A stretch of DNA of 64,000 bases from CAUZWH01 sp965224275 (lineage in GTDB: Bacteria; Pseudomonadota; Alphaproteobacteria; SHVV01): the NCBI GenBank assembly GCA_965224275.1, contig CBDCYR010000011.1:1-64000 (forward strand). The letters run 5' to 3'. Below, piece after piece: positions 35,156 to 43,545 of the stretch. The notes beneath the pieces were generated by a model, which was given only the letters and a program-made list of their open reading frames with translations, was not told where the DNA came from and ran no database searches. Each line of letters begins with the position of its first letter. Positions within the stretch are counted from its first letter, which is position 1. A program made the translations under genes and the position numbers.

Positions 35156-35956
35156 ATGTCGCTACTGATCGCCAGCAACCTCACGATATCGTTCGGTGCC
35201 CACCGGGTGGTCGATGATGTATCGTGCGCGATCGAGCGTGGCGAGCTCGTCGGCTTGGTCGGCCCCAATGGCGCTGGCAAGACCACCCTGCTGCGCGCGC
35301 TGGTAGGCCTCATCGAGCCCGATCGAGGAACCATCTCAATCGATGGCAAGGCACTCGCCGAATTGCCCGCCCGTCAACGCGCCCGACAGATCGCCTACCT
35401 CCCGCAGTCGCCAACGGTTCACTGGCCGCTGGCGGTGCGCCGGCTGGTTGCGCTTGGACGTCTGCCCCACCTCGATCCTTGGCAAACACCGGCGGCCGAG
35501 GATGAGGCGGCGATCGACCAAGCCCTCGCGGCCACCGATATCGGCGATCTGCAATCGCGCACGCTCGCCACCTTGTCGGGCGGTGAACGCCGGCTGGCGA
35601 CCCTGGCGCGTGCACTTGCGGTCGGTGCCGATCTGCTGCTGGCGGATGAACCGGTCGCGGCCCTCGATCCCGGGCACCAACTCCAGGTCATGGAGCTGCT
35701 GGCACGACTTGCGCACAGCGCAAAGGCCGCCATCGTGGTCCTGCACGACCTAACCCTGGCCGCACGCTTCTGCGATCGCTTGATCCTCCTCCATCGCGGG
35801 CGCATTCGGGCCGAGGGCCACCCGGACGAGGTTTTGAACGATACCAACCTCGCCGGGGTCTACGGCATCCGGGCCCGGTTTGGCAACCCTCCCGAGCGCT
35901 ATATCGTCCCCTGGGAACGGATAGCCACCACCGGCGCCTCGAGCGACACGTCATGA
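35156..35956 (+). CDS. btuD: Cobalamin ABC transporter ATP-binding protein
   Basis: A 266-residue ATPase: Walker A GPNGAGKTTLL, Q-loop in IAYLPQSPTVHWP, ABC signature LSGGERRLATLARAL, Walker B LLLADEPVAALDP and switch histidine in VVLHDLTLA. It powers the BtuC pore. Its stop overlaps the tonB start (ATGA), so it is in the same operon. Seven bases separate it from btuC. Confidence 0.94.
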   Translation: MSLLIASNLTISFGAHRVVDDVSCAIERGELVGLVGPNGAGKTTLLRALVGLIEPDRGTISIDGKALAELPARQRARQIAYLPQSPTVHWPLAVRRLVALGRLPHLDPWQTPAAEDEAAIDQALAATDIGDLQSRTLATLSGGERRLATLARALAVGADLLLADEPVAALDPGHQLQVMELLARLAHSAKAAIVVLHDLTLAARFCDRLILLHRGRIRAEGHPDEVLNDTNLAGVYGIRARFGNPPERYIVPWERIATTGASSDTS

Positions 35957-37560
35957 ACCCCCGCCACCCTTCACATGTGCGACGTGGCCCCCAGGCGGTG
36001 GCCATCACGGTCTCCCTAGTTGCCCATCTGGTCGTGGCGGCTGCGGCCTATGCCTATGTCAGTTGGCCCACCGCGCCGACGGTGATGGTGATCCCGGTGG
36101 AGGTCGTCGCAGCCCCCGCCCCATCAGGACCGGGCAGTGGTCGCGCCGGCAACGACGGCAAAGCCGGCCTTGCAACGATTGGGGACGACGCTGTCGATGA
36201 GCAGATAGCGGCCCATGTTAAACCCCTCGATTCAGAGACCGAAGAGGTCGCTGTCAACGATCAACCGTCTCTACTGCCTGACCAGACGTCTATTCGAACC
36301 GCTTCAGAAACCACCCAGGTGCCGCCTTCACCTGCGGTTGCCGCCGACGCAAGCGATAACGCGGCCGAGATCGTGGCACCGCCGGTCACAACCGCAGCCA
36401 CAGACCCCATCGTCGAGATCACCCCGCTCGCCCGGAACCTTACTGCCGACGTGCCGACGCACGATGTAGACAACGACCCCATAGCTCCAGATAGCTTCGA
36501 ATCGCCGGCTCCGGCACCCGAAGTTGCCCCAGCACGCGAGCAAAACCGGGCGACGACACGTGCCCAGGCAGCGATCGCGGAAGCGTCGGTGGACGCGCCG
36601 GCGCCGGTTGTCATCAAAGCCACCGAGCCGCCTAGCGCGTCCGCACTCGAGGTCGCCGCAACGACGCTCTCGGCCGTCGCAACACCCAACTCCCAGTGGC
36701 GTATTGAGCTGCCGCCACTGCGGCCAGAGCTTAACCCAGCCGCACGCCAAGCCGCACGCCAAGCCGCCGCAATACCGAATACCGTGTGGGACGGTCCGCC
36801 CGCCAAACCGCAGCAGGTCAGCCCGATCGCCCGACCGAGCGTGACCCCGTCGGTTGTTGCATCGATCGCGCCGCCGCAGACCGTCGTGCCGGCAACGCCG
36901 CGTGTCCCGCCGCAACCGAAGGCCGGTGTTGCTGCGGCCAAGCTCCCGCCCCTACCGCAGACGCGGCCCTCCTCTCTAGCGCGCGACAGTTCAGCCGTCA
37001 CACCCGTCCAAACCGTCTCGCTGGAGCCGCCAATCGTTCGGCTGCCTCGCCCGCGCCCGGCGCGCCAGCTTGAGGGGGAGACCGTTGCGCCAGCATCAGC
37101 GAAAGCAGTCGTCGCGCCCGCTGGACAAAATTCGATGCGGGTCGCGACCACCTCCGAGCCCACCGAACCGACTCCTACTGCGAGGCCCCAGCCGGACAAA
37201 TCGAGCCCCTCAACCGCCGGCGCCAAAGCCGCGCCCGCGCTCGCGCCCGCAGCGAACCCGGGCGGTGGCGGTGGCGCCGCATCCGGCACCGCGCTTCGCC
37301 CGCTGCCGGGCAACCCCGCCCCTCGCTATCCGCGCCTGGCCCGCGAACGTGGCTGGCAGGGCCGCGTCGTCATCGAGATCGCCGTTATCGCCGATGGCAC
37401 CGTTGATCGCGCCGAGATCGACCAGAGCAGCGGCTACCGGTTGCTAGATCAAGCCGCGTTGCGGGTGGTTCGACGCTGGCGATTTGCCGTCGATGCGCCG
37501 CGCCTACCCGCGCAAGGAGCCGTGGTTCGCGTGCCAATAACCTTTAAACTAAGCGACTGA
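35953..37560 (+). CDS. tonB: TonB energy transducer, proline-rich
   Basis: A 535-residue TonB. One membrane anchor near the N-terminus (AITVSLVAHLVVAAAAYAYV), a very long proline/alanine-rich spacer (about residues 50-440) able to cross the periplasm, and a C-terminal TonB domain starting PAPRYPRLARERGWQGRVVI and ending RVPITFKLSD. Usual TonB proteins have 230-300 residues, so the spacer is unusually long. Placed in the B12 operon, it probably energises BtuB. ExbB and ExbD are not in the window. Confidence 0.92.
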   Translation: MNPRHPSHVRRGPQAVAITVSLVAHLVVAAAAYAYVSWPTAPTVMVIPVEVVAAPAPSGPGSGRAGNDGKAGLATIGDDAVDEQIAAHVKPLDSETEEVAVNDQPSLLPDQTSIRTASETTQVPPSPAVAADASDNAAEIVAPPVTTAATDPIVEITPLARNLTADVPTHDVDNDPIAPDSFESPAPAPEVAPAREQNRATTRAQAAIAEASVDAPAPVVIKATEPPSASALEVAATTLSAVATPNSQWRIELPPLRPELNPAARQAARQAAAIPNTVWDGPPAKPQQVSPIARPSVTPSVVASIAPPQTVVPATPRVPPQPKAGVAAAKLPPLPQTRPSSLARDSSAVTPVQTVSLEPPIVRLPRPRPARQLEGETVAPASAKAVVAPAGQNSMRVATTSEPTEPTPTARPQPDKSSPSTAGAKAAPALAPAANPGGGGGAASGTALRPLPGNPAPRYPRLARERGWQGRVVIEIAVIADGTVDRAEIDQSSGYRLLDQAALRVVRRWRFAVDAPRLPAQGAVVRVPITFKLSD

Positions 37561-37593
37561 CATTGGTTCTATTTGTAACAATTGTTGGTCGCC

Positions 37594-38589
37594 ATGAACG
37601 AGGCTCACGCACTCGCCGCCGCGCATATCATTGATCCATCGAGCGTCTGGGGAATCGGTTCCTACGGCGCTCTCGCAGAGTTTCGTCGTGATTCAGACGA
37701 ACCCCTGTTTGCCGACGACCCATCCACACTAACGCTCGCGACCGGCCGCGGCGCGATCCGCCTTAATCTCGATTCAGCGCCGGGGATTGCCGCCTACGAG
37801 ACGCTCGGCGCGCAACCGGGCCGATGGTTGCACGGTGTCGCCTTCACGCTAACGGCAACGGGTCGGCCGCGCTGCGTTACGCTGACTGAAAAAGGTGAGG
37901 ACGAAGCCGCCATTCTTAGCGGCGATTGTCACGCCACGCTGTTCGATCTCGGGCTGGGCACCACAAATCTCGATGCCTACGTCCGAACCGCCGATCCCGA
38001 GTTGGTGGCGGCACTTCGCGAGCAAATCGGGCAACCGCTGCTCGGTGGAACCGGACGTGCGATGGGCTTGATCAAAGAAGCCAATCCACATCGGGTTTTT
38101 GCATCCGCGTTGGGACGCATTGAGGTGTTCGTCCCGATCGGCTCGATCAAACACAATCGGCCAACGCCGGAGGGACCGCATACTCACGTGTTGCCGCAAC
38201 TTCTGGCAGCGGGTCGTACGCATCCGGCGACCATCGACCTCGGCGACCGGCACCCGTGCTTATGGTTATACCCGGCCAGCCCGACCCACGATTTTCGCGG
38301 TCATCCTCGTGCCTTCGACCCCGAGCGCCACCACGCTTTCCAGGAACTGCTCCGAGCCCATGGCCACCGTGACTACGTCAACGAGAAACACCGTGCCATC
38401 GAGGCACTCAGCCGCACGTCCGACCCGGCTTCGTTTGATCCACCAACGACCCGGCTCGGCCGCGCCGCGCTTCGTATCGCACTCCGCCAATCGATCGCCC
38501 GCGACGGCGACAATCCCTACCTAGCTACCTGGCGCGATGCGTTCGATGCCACGACCGACAATCTGACCCCGCAAGTCAACCTCCATTAG
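37594..38589 (+). CDS. DUF6925-like protein in the B12 locus
   Basis: A 331-residue soluble protein without signal peptide. It contains ATLFDLGLGTTNLDAYVRTA, GPHTHVLPQLLAAGRTH, and HPCLWLYPASPTHD; I recall these from a family of alphaproteobacterial proteins named DUF6925, usually found with B12 uptake genes, but no reaction is known. The conserved histidines in THVLP and the acidic motif suggest a metal site. The TTG at 37582 precedes in frame; the ATG at 37594 starts MNEAHALAAAHIIDPS. It follows tonB by 33 bp and probably belongs to the same riboswitch-controlled unit. Confidence 0.7.
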   Translation: MNEAHALAAAHIIDPSSVWGIGSYGALAEFRRDSDEPLFADDPSTLTLATGRGAIRLNLDSAPGIAAYETLGAQPGRWLHGVAFTLTATGRPRCVTLTEKGEDEAAILSGDCHATLFDLGLGTTNLDAYVRTADPELVAALREQIGQPLLGGTGRAMGLIKEANPHRVFASALGRIEVFVPIGSIKHNRPTPEGPHTHVLPQLLAAGRTHPATIDLGDRHPCLWLYPASPTHDFRGHPRAFDPERHHAFQELLRAHGHRDYVNEKHRAIEALSRTSDPASFDPPTTRLGRAALRIALRQSIARDGDNPYLATWRDAFDATTDNLTPQVNLH

Positions 38590-38981
38590 CGGGAACAACC
38601 CACCCCCCCCATCGGGTCCCGGCGGGAAAGGAAACCATGCACCCCAAAAGCTCCCTCTCCCGCAGGGGTTCGCGGGGGCGACCGTCGCGCCAGTGGCGCG
38701 GCGAAAGCGCGCCCGAGTGGGGCGGGGGTGAGGAGGCAGATATGGGCGCTATGTCTTGCTTGAGACTCCCTAAAAGCGAGCCAAACCCAACCGCAACGTC
38801 TTCATCGAGTTCACCGGTTAGCCCCCCCCCGCACGGGGTTCCCGCCTCGATCCACTGGCCGGCTTCGCTGCCCCCAGGCTCGGTTAATGGGGAGGTGGGT
38901 GCTAGAGTGCGTGTGTTTTCGCTGAGTTACTCACCAAATGGAGTCGTCTCGGCAAAATCCAACAATCCAGGGAGTCAAGTT
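38590..38981. other. GC-rich intergenic region with a palindrome copy
   Basis: No gene is supported; an open frame running through it to the binding-protein gene has no family similarity. It contains two C-runs (near 38604 and 38824) and the repeat at 38651-38733. The last 100 bp are less GC-rich and probably hold the promoter of the binding-protein gene. Confidence 0.5.
38651..38733. repeat. Dispersed GGGAGAGGG-type palindrome, degenerate copy
   Basis: Starts CTCCCTCTCCC and ends GGCGGGGGTGAGG like the copies at 44800 and 59327, but the centre is replaced by other GC-rich palindromes (GCGCCAGTGGCGC). Confidence 0.5.
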
Positions 38982-40139
38982 ATGAAACGAATATTAACGA
39001 TTGCTGCTCTCTTGATAATGCCGGTCGTATTCGCTGCGGGCTCGGCAACCGCGCAGGATAAAATCCGGATTCCTTTTGCCACCGCGTTCAGCGGACCAGC
39101 GATCGAATTTGGCGAGCGATTGTGGCGTGGTTCGCAAATCGCAACTGAAGAAATCAATGCTGCGGGCGGCGTTCGCGGCAAGATGCTCGAATTCTACAAG
39201 ATCGACTCGCGTTCGCCGGAAACGATACCAATAATCACCGAGTATCGACGCGCGTGCAACGACGGGAAAATCCCGATGATGGTGGCCAACACCTCATCGA
39301 AGCAACTGTTTGCGATCTATGAGTACGCCAAGCAATGCAACATGGCGACCTTTGCACCGACTTCAGGAGCCTACTGGGTTTTTCCGGACAACGGTAAGTG
39401 GGTTTACCGCTTCCTGCCACAGCCGCAGACGATGCTGCCGTATCTATACGGAAAAGTGAAAGAGGAGTTCGGCTTTAAGACGGTGATAATCTCGTTTACA
39501 ATTGACGATGATTCCTCCTTCTTCAATTACAAGCTCGGTCGCAAGATCCTCCTTGAAAAGGGCTTCGAGATCGTCGGAGGTCTTTCCAGCAAGCGGTCGG
39601 AAACAAACTTCGCGTCGCAGGTTGCGGCTATTCGCGCTGCCAAGGCCGACTTCATTATCCTGAGCCAACAACCGGATGATGGCGGCAAGATGTTGCTGCA
39701 AATTCGTGAGCGCGGCGTCAAATTGCAGATCGTCGATACCGGCGGTACCGTCGGCGGCCGCGATTTTTGGAAACTATCAAAGGGTCATGCCAAGGGTGCG
39801 ATCGGTACAGCCACGTATACCTCCGACGACCCGCGCCCGATCGTTCAGAACTGGGTTAAGCTATGGCGAGAGCGGAGCGGCAAGACAGACTCGGATCCCG
39901 ATCCGTACGAGACAGCTGCCTATGACGGGGCTAAGGTCGTGGCTGAGGTTCTCAGGACCGCCAAGTCGATGAGCCGTAAGGACATTTCCGACGCCTTTAC
40001 GAACCTAAAGGACTTCGAAACCGTCAGCGGCACGATTGAATATCGCTCTCAGGATCTACCGGATGTCTACCGTTCGGTACCGGTTCTGGTTCAACTCGGC
40101 GACAACAATCGCCTGTTGAGCTGGCCGAAGAAGAAATGA
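38982..40139 (+). CDS. Branched-chain amino acid-type periplasmic binding protein, paralogue 1
   Basis: A 385-residue periplasmic protein of the Peripla_BP_6 family (LivJ-like type I fold). Signal peptide: MKRILTIAALLIMPVVFAAG with cleavage near SATAQ. The mature protein begins DKIRIPFATAFSGPAIEFGE and contains INAAGGVRGKMLEFYKIDSR. It is about 40 percent like the paralogues at 46691 and 48057 but lacks their CC pair. No LivHMGF permease or ATPase genes lie in the window, so it is an orphan and may serve a distant transporter. Possible ligands are amides, aromatic acids or short organic acids. The ribosome site GGGAG precedes ATG 38982; strong terminators follow. Confidence 0.9.
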   Translation: MKRILTIAALLIMPVVFAAGSATAQDKIRIPFATAFSGPAIEFGERLWRGSQIATEEINAAGGVRGKMLEFYKIDSRSPETIPIITEYRRACNDGKIPMMVANTSSKQLFAIYEYAKQCNMATFAPTSGAYWVFPDNGKWVYRFLPQPQTMLPYLYGKVKEEFGFKTVIISFTIDDDSSFFNYKLGRKILLEKGFEIVGGLSSKRSETNFASQVAAIRAAKADFIILSQQPDDGGKMLLQIRERGVKLQIVDTGGTVGGRDFWKLSKGHAKGAIGTATYTSDDPRPIVQNWVKLWRERSGKTDSDPDPYETAAYDGAKVVAEVLRTAKSMSRKDISDAFTNLKDFETVSGTIEYRSQDLPDVYRSVPVLVQLGDNNRLLSWPKKK

Positions 40140-40169
40140 TGCCGACGTTTATCGGTTAAACACCGGATC

Positions 40170-40245
40170 AGGCGGAGGACGGGATGACCCGTCCTGCGCC
40201 TGCCGCCTTTCAATATAACCCTGGCTTCGGCTGGGGTTTTTCTTT
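40170..40245 (+). terminator. Double intrinsic terminator
   Basis: First hairpin: AGGACGGG, loop ATGA, CCCGTCCT, enclosed by AGGCGG/CCGCCT, then TTT. Second: AACCCTGGC, UUCG-type tetraloop, GCTGGGGTT (40217-40238) followed by TTTTCTTT. Both end transcription of the binding-protein gene on the plus strand, which converges with a SnoaL-like gene. Confidence 0.88.
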
Positions 40246-40273
40246 GGCGCCGGCCGTTCCCTGGCTGCGGCAC

Positions 40274-40645
40274 CTATTTGGGCCGCTGCGGCCCCCGATA
40301 GACTGCTAGTCGGGTGATCTTGCCATTCTCTATGGTGAAGAAATCAGCGACTTCGTCGATGAACTCGGCGTGGTGGGCGTCAATCTCGACGGCGATCCGA
40401 TTGCCGACCACGAAAAGCTCCCCGAGATGCGGATCGGCGCCGCCGCGATCCTTGAGCAGCTTGCCATAGTGCTCAGCGATCGCGTCACCACCGAACAAGT
40501 GTCCGGTATGATTTTCGTAGCTTGGGGAGGCGACCATCTCCATGTCGTCGGCGAAGACCGAGCGTAGCAATTTGAGGTCGCCAGCTCGCACGGCCTTGAC
40601 GTAGATTTCGGCAACCTCCGTCGGCGTCTGCGGCGTGTCATTCAT
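40274..40645 (-). CDS. SnoaL-like/NTF2-fold protein, paralogue A
   Basis: A 123-residue single-domain NTF2-fold protein, as in SnoaL polyketide cyclases and ketosteroid isomerases: VAEIYVKAVRAGDLKLLRSV, then FADDMEMV, a loop with LFGGDAIAEHYGKLL and FFTIENGKITRLAVYRGP near the end. The fold makes a cone that binds small hydrophobic ligands or catalyses isomerisation, but no substrate is known. Paralogue B (40772) is very similar, paralogue C (41294) less. The ATG is at 40645. Confidence 0.85.
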   Translation of the reverse strand: MNDTPQTPTEVAEIYVKAVRAGDLKLLRSVFADDMEMVASPSYENHTGHLFGGDAIAEHYGKLLKDRGGADPHLGELFVVGNRIAVEIDAHHAEFIDEVADFFTIENGKITRLAVYRGPQRPK

Positions 40646-40771
40646 GTTGCTCCCTCCCGTTGCTGCTTGAACTCGGAATAGATCAGCTAATCCATAATCC
40701 TGGGTGTCAGCGCTATCGGCTGCAATCCGCCTCGGTATCGTGAGATCAACTCACCCGGCGCGGTCAGGACG

Positions 40772-41143
40772 CTATTTGGGGTGGCTCGGCCCCCGGTAGA
40801 CTGCCAGCCGCGTGATCTTGCCGTTCTCTATGGTGAAGAAATCGGCGACCTCGTCGATCCTTTTGGCGTGGTGGGCCTTGATCTCGACGGCGATCCGATT
40901 GCCGACGATCAGGAGTTCATCGAGGTGTGGATCGGCGCCGCCGCGATCCTCGAGCAGCTTGCCATAAAACTCTGTGATCGCGTCACCACCAAACAGGCGA
41001 CCGGTCGGGAGCTCGTCATGGGGGTAGCCGACCATCTCCATATCATCGGCAAACACCGAACGCAGTAATTTGAGATCGCCTGACCGCACCGCCTTGACAT
41101 AGGTTTCAGCAACCTCCGTCGGCGTCGGGAAATTGTCGCTCAT
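40772..41143 (-). CDS. SnoaL-like/NTF2-fold protein, paralogue B
   Basis: A 123-residue NTF2-fold protein, close to paralogue A over its whole length (both share AGDLKLLRSVFADDMEM-type and FFTIENGKITRLAVYRGP segments) with changes in the middle (YPHDELPTGRLFGGDAITEF). A tandem duplication is the simplest origin. Same strand as A, 126 bp apart. Function unknown. Confidence 0.85.
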   Translation of the reverse strand: MSDNFPTPTEVAETYVKAVRSGDLKLLRSVFADDMEMVGYPHDELPTGRLFGGDAITEFYGKLLEDRGGADPHLDELLIVGNRIAVEIKAHHAKRIDEVADFFTIENGKITRLAVYRGPSHPK

Positions 41144-41293
41144 GCTCCTCGCCTTTAGTTGTTGCGGTGACGCTTGGCATTAATATGGAGCCAACAATAG
41201 CACGAATGATGAGACGGCAACGCCGTCGTCAAGCCAAAATCCGCCGAAGCACGGCCCTGGAACCGGCTGCGCAGAACAAGGAGAAAATTCACC

Positions 41294-41653
41294 ATGAGCA
41301 AGAAAATCTTGACCCATGCTGAGGTGGTCGAAACCTACGCCAAAGCGGTTGGCGCGAGCGACCTCGAACTGCTGCGTTCAATCTTCGCCGACGACATGGA
41401 ACTCGTCAGCAGCAACGTTGGCCACATGCGGGGCGTTGATGAGATCGTCAAGTTTTTCGGCGAGTTCCTCGAGCGAATGGGCGGCGCCGAGCCGCATCCC
41501 GGGCCGCTTCTAATTGTCGATGATGTGGTCGCGGTCGAAATCGAGGCCCATCACGGCGACGAAATCCACGAGATGTCTGATTTCTTCACGATCAAGAACG
41601 GCAAGGTCATCCGACTCGCAGTCTACCAAGGCCCCATACGCAAGAAGAGCTAA
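41294..41653 (+). CDS. SnoaL-like/NTF2-fold protein, paralogue C
   Basis: A 119-residue NTF2-fold protein, more distant than A and B (about half identical): VVETYAKAVGASDLELLRSI, FADDMELVSSNVGHM, and DFFTIKNGKVIRLAVYQGP. The ribosome site AAGGAG precedes the ATG at 41294. It is divergent from paralogue B, so the intervening 150 bp hold promoters for both. Confidence 0.85.
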   Translation: MSKKILTHAEVVETYAKAVGASDLELLRSIFADDMELVSSNVGHMRGVDEIVKFFGEFLERMGGAEPHPGPLLIVDDVVAVEIEAHHGDEIHEMSDFFTIKNGKVIRLAVYQGPIRKKS

Positions 41654-41706
41654 TGAATCGGTGCGACCGAGATAGATCCAGGGCAACCGCTTCGGGCCGC
41701 TGTCGT

Positions 41707-42291
41707 CTAGATTTCATCAGGCGGCGCCACGTTCGCAAGCTCGCATACCCACGCGATCCGATCACCGATCTCAGTAACGCCGTTCGGCACTTCCGCCAGT
41801 CGTTCGCCGGTGAAAAAGCGGCGCGACATGCCTTCGACAACGGTCTGAAAATGGAGTTGCCGCCAACGATCGGATAGCCGTACGCCGTCATCGACCAGCG
41901 GAATAGAGCCCCATGGGAGCAACACCGTGAGTTCGACCAGTGCACAATCGGCCGCCGTGCGGCTCATGAAAGCGTCGGTTTCGGCGTCTCCGCCAAACCC
42001 ATAATGCAGCCAGAAGGCGGCGAAGTCCGCCGGCGATCGGTCGCACACGAAACCACCGCGGGTCTCGATCGCGCTGCGCATCGCGGCAGTTGCCTTGTCG
42101 TAGAGATCGAGCACAAGCGCTTTTCGCTGATCCACGGAAAGATCGTGGAGATCCACCCCGCTCTCGATTAACGGGCGCATCAGTTCCTCAACCAGCGGCA
42201 CCCCGAAATGATCGGCCAGCCGCTCAGCCAGGGTCGTCTTACCGACACCGGCGCTCCCCGAAATAGCAATGCGCGGTTTTCGCTTCAACAT
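41707..42291 (-). CDS. AAA_28-type P-loop ATPase/kinase
   Basis: A 194-residue P-loop protein. Walker A is AISGSAGVGKTTLAERLADH at the N-terminus, followed by VEELMRPLIE, a DxxR-like segment FVCDRSPADFAAFW, and DRWRQLHFQTVVEG, pattern of the AAA_28/NadR-kinase-like family that phosphorylates nucleosides or small molecules. Substrate unknown. It converges with paralogue C (stops 53 bp apart) and is divergent from the Rieske oxygenase gene. Confidence 0.82.
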   Translation of the reverse strand: MLKRKPRIAISGSAGVGKTTLAERLADHFGVPLVEELMRPLIESGVDLHDLSVDQRKALVLDLYDKATAAMRSAIETRGGFVCDRSPADFAAFWLHYGFGGDAETDAFMSRTAADCALVELTVLLPWGSIPLVDDGVRLSDRWRQLHFQTVVEGMSRRFFTGERLAEVPNGVTEIGDRIAWVCELANVAPPDEI

Positions 42292-42378
42292 AGGCGCCCC
42301 TGGTAGGTGGCCGCCGCACCACCTATACTTTCACTCCTAACGGGTGGAATCGATCAACACAACGATGGGGCATGAACA

Positions 42379-43533
42379 ATGGCAATGCTCGAAGAAATTT
42401 CCAACGCTGGCGATGCGATCGAGCGGCTCAAGGCACCGGTTCGCCAGGCCCAGCACGCTCCGGGTTTCATCTACAATTCGCCGCAACATTTGGCGCGCGA
42501 AAAAGAAAATATCTTCATGCAGGACTGGCTGTTCGTTGCCCGCGAACAGGAAGTCGAGAACCCCGGCGACTATATGACGTTTCGGATCCTCGGCGAGCCC
42601 GCTCTGATCACCCGCGATGTTGACGGTAACCTCAACGCGTTTGCCAATGTCTGCCTCCATCGCGGCGTTGAAGTTGCCTCAGGTGCCGGCAACCTCACGG
42701 AGTTCATGTGTCCCTACCATGGCTGGCTCTACGACCTCACCGGCAAGTTGATGGGCGCGCCCTATATGAAGGAGGCCGAAGGCTTCGATCCCAGCAATTG
42801 CAACCTCAAGCGCCTCGGCATTGAAAGCTGGCGTGGCTATGTGTTCATCACATTCAATGACGACCCGCCGGCGTTCGCCGATTTCATCGCCCCGCTGGTC
42901 GACGATGTCGCCTACCTGCACGCCGAAGATGTCCGCATCGGCAACAAGATCGAGATGGAATTTCCCTGTAATTGGAAATTCGCCGTCGAGAACCTGATGG
43001 ATTTTTACCATGTCGGGGTTCTGCACAGCGACAGCTTCGGGCAATTCTTTGATTGGCGCGAAGATGGCGTCAAGCTCAACGAGCGCGGCGGCGTCTACAT
43101 CAAATACACCTCGGCCTCGCCGACCCCGGAGGGCAAAACGCCGTTTCGAATGTTGCCGTGGCTGGAGGCCGCCGGAGAGACCGAGCGCTTCGGCTGTATG
43201 GCCTACCTCGCGCCCAATATGCACGTTTTCGGGCGTTGCGACGTCGTGCGGCCGATTCAGCTATGGCCCAACGGCCCCGACTCGACCCGTGCGGTTATCT
43301 ACCATCTGTTCCCACCCGATTGGTTCAGCGACCCGAACTTCGACGAGAAGTGCAAAATTTATCGCGATTACCAGATCGATGTCCTCGAGGAAGACCGCTC
43401 CATGCTGATGTCGTTGCAGTCGGCGATGGGTGCGCGCGAATACTCACCGGGCCCCATGTCCCACCTCGAAGGCCCGATCCACAACACCATCAACTATCAC
43501 GTCAAACGTGCGCTCGATAACGGCGCCGACTGA
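42379..43533 (+). CDS. Rieske non-heme iron oxygenase, alpha subunit
   Basis: A 384-residue terminal oxygenase. The Rieske [2Fe-2S] motif is at about residues 92-112: VCLHRGVEV with FMCPYHGWLYD. The catalytic iron is bound by the histidines in ENLMDFYHVGVLHSDSFG, with the bridging aspartate in the same stretch, and an acidic residue near the C-terminus. Such enzymes hydroxylate aromatic rings or demethylate quaternary amines (e.g. choline or carnitine monooxygenase types). No ferredoxin or reductase subunit is nearby. The gene following it after 12 bp is a NicX-like enzyme, hence one operon. Confidence 0.9.
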   Translation: MAMLEEISNAGDAIERLKAPVRQAQHAPGFIYNSPQHLAREKENIFMQDWLFVAREQEVENPGDYMTFRILGEPALITRDVDGNLNAFANVCLHRGVEVASGAGNLTEFMCPYHGWLYDLTGKLMGAPYMKEAEGFDPSNCNLKRLGIESWRGYVFITFNDDPPAFADFIAPLVDDVAYLHAEDVRIGNKIEMEFPCNWKFAVENLMDFYHVGVLHSDSFGQFFDWREDGVKLNERGGVYIKYTSASPTPEGKTPFRMLPWLEAAGETERFGCMAYLAPNMHVFGRCDVVRPIQLWPNGPDSTRAVIYHLFPPDWFSDPNFDEKCKIYRDYQIDVLEEDRSMLMSLQSAMGAREYSPGPMSHLEGPIHNTINYHVKRALDNGAD

Positions 43534-43545
43534 AAGGACGAACTT

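Noticed and set aside
36261..37313. 350-residue glycine/alanine-rich open frame on the minus strand
   Set aside because: It is the reverse of the proline-rich spacer of tonB, where biased codons leave the other strand open.
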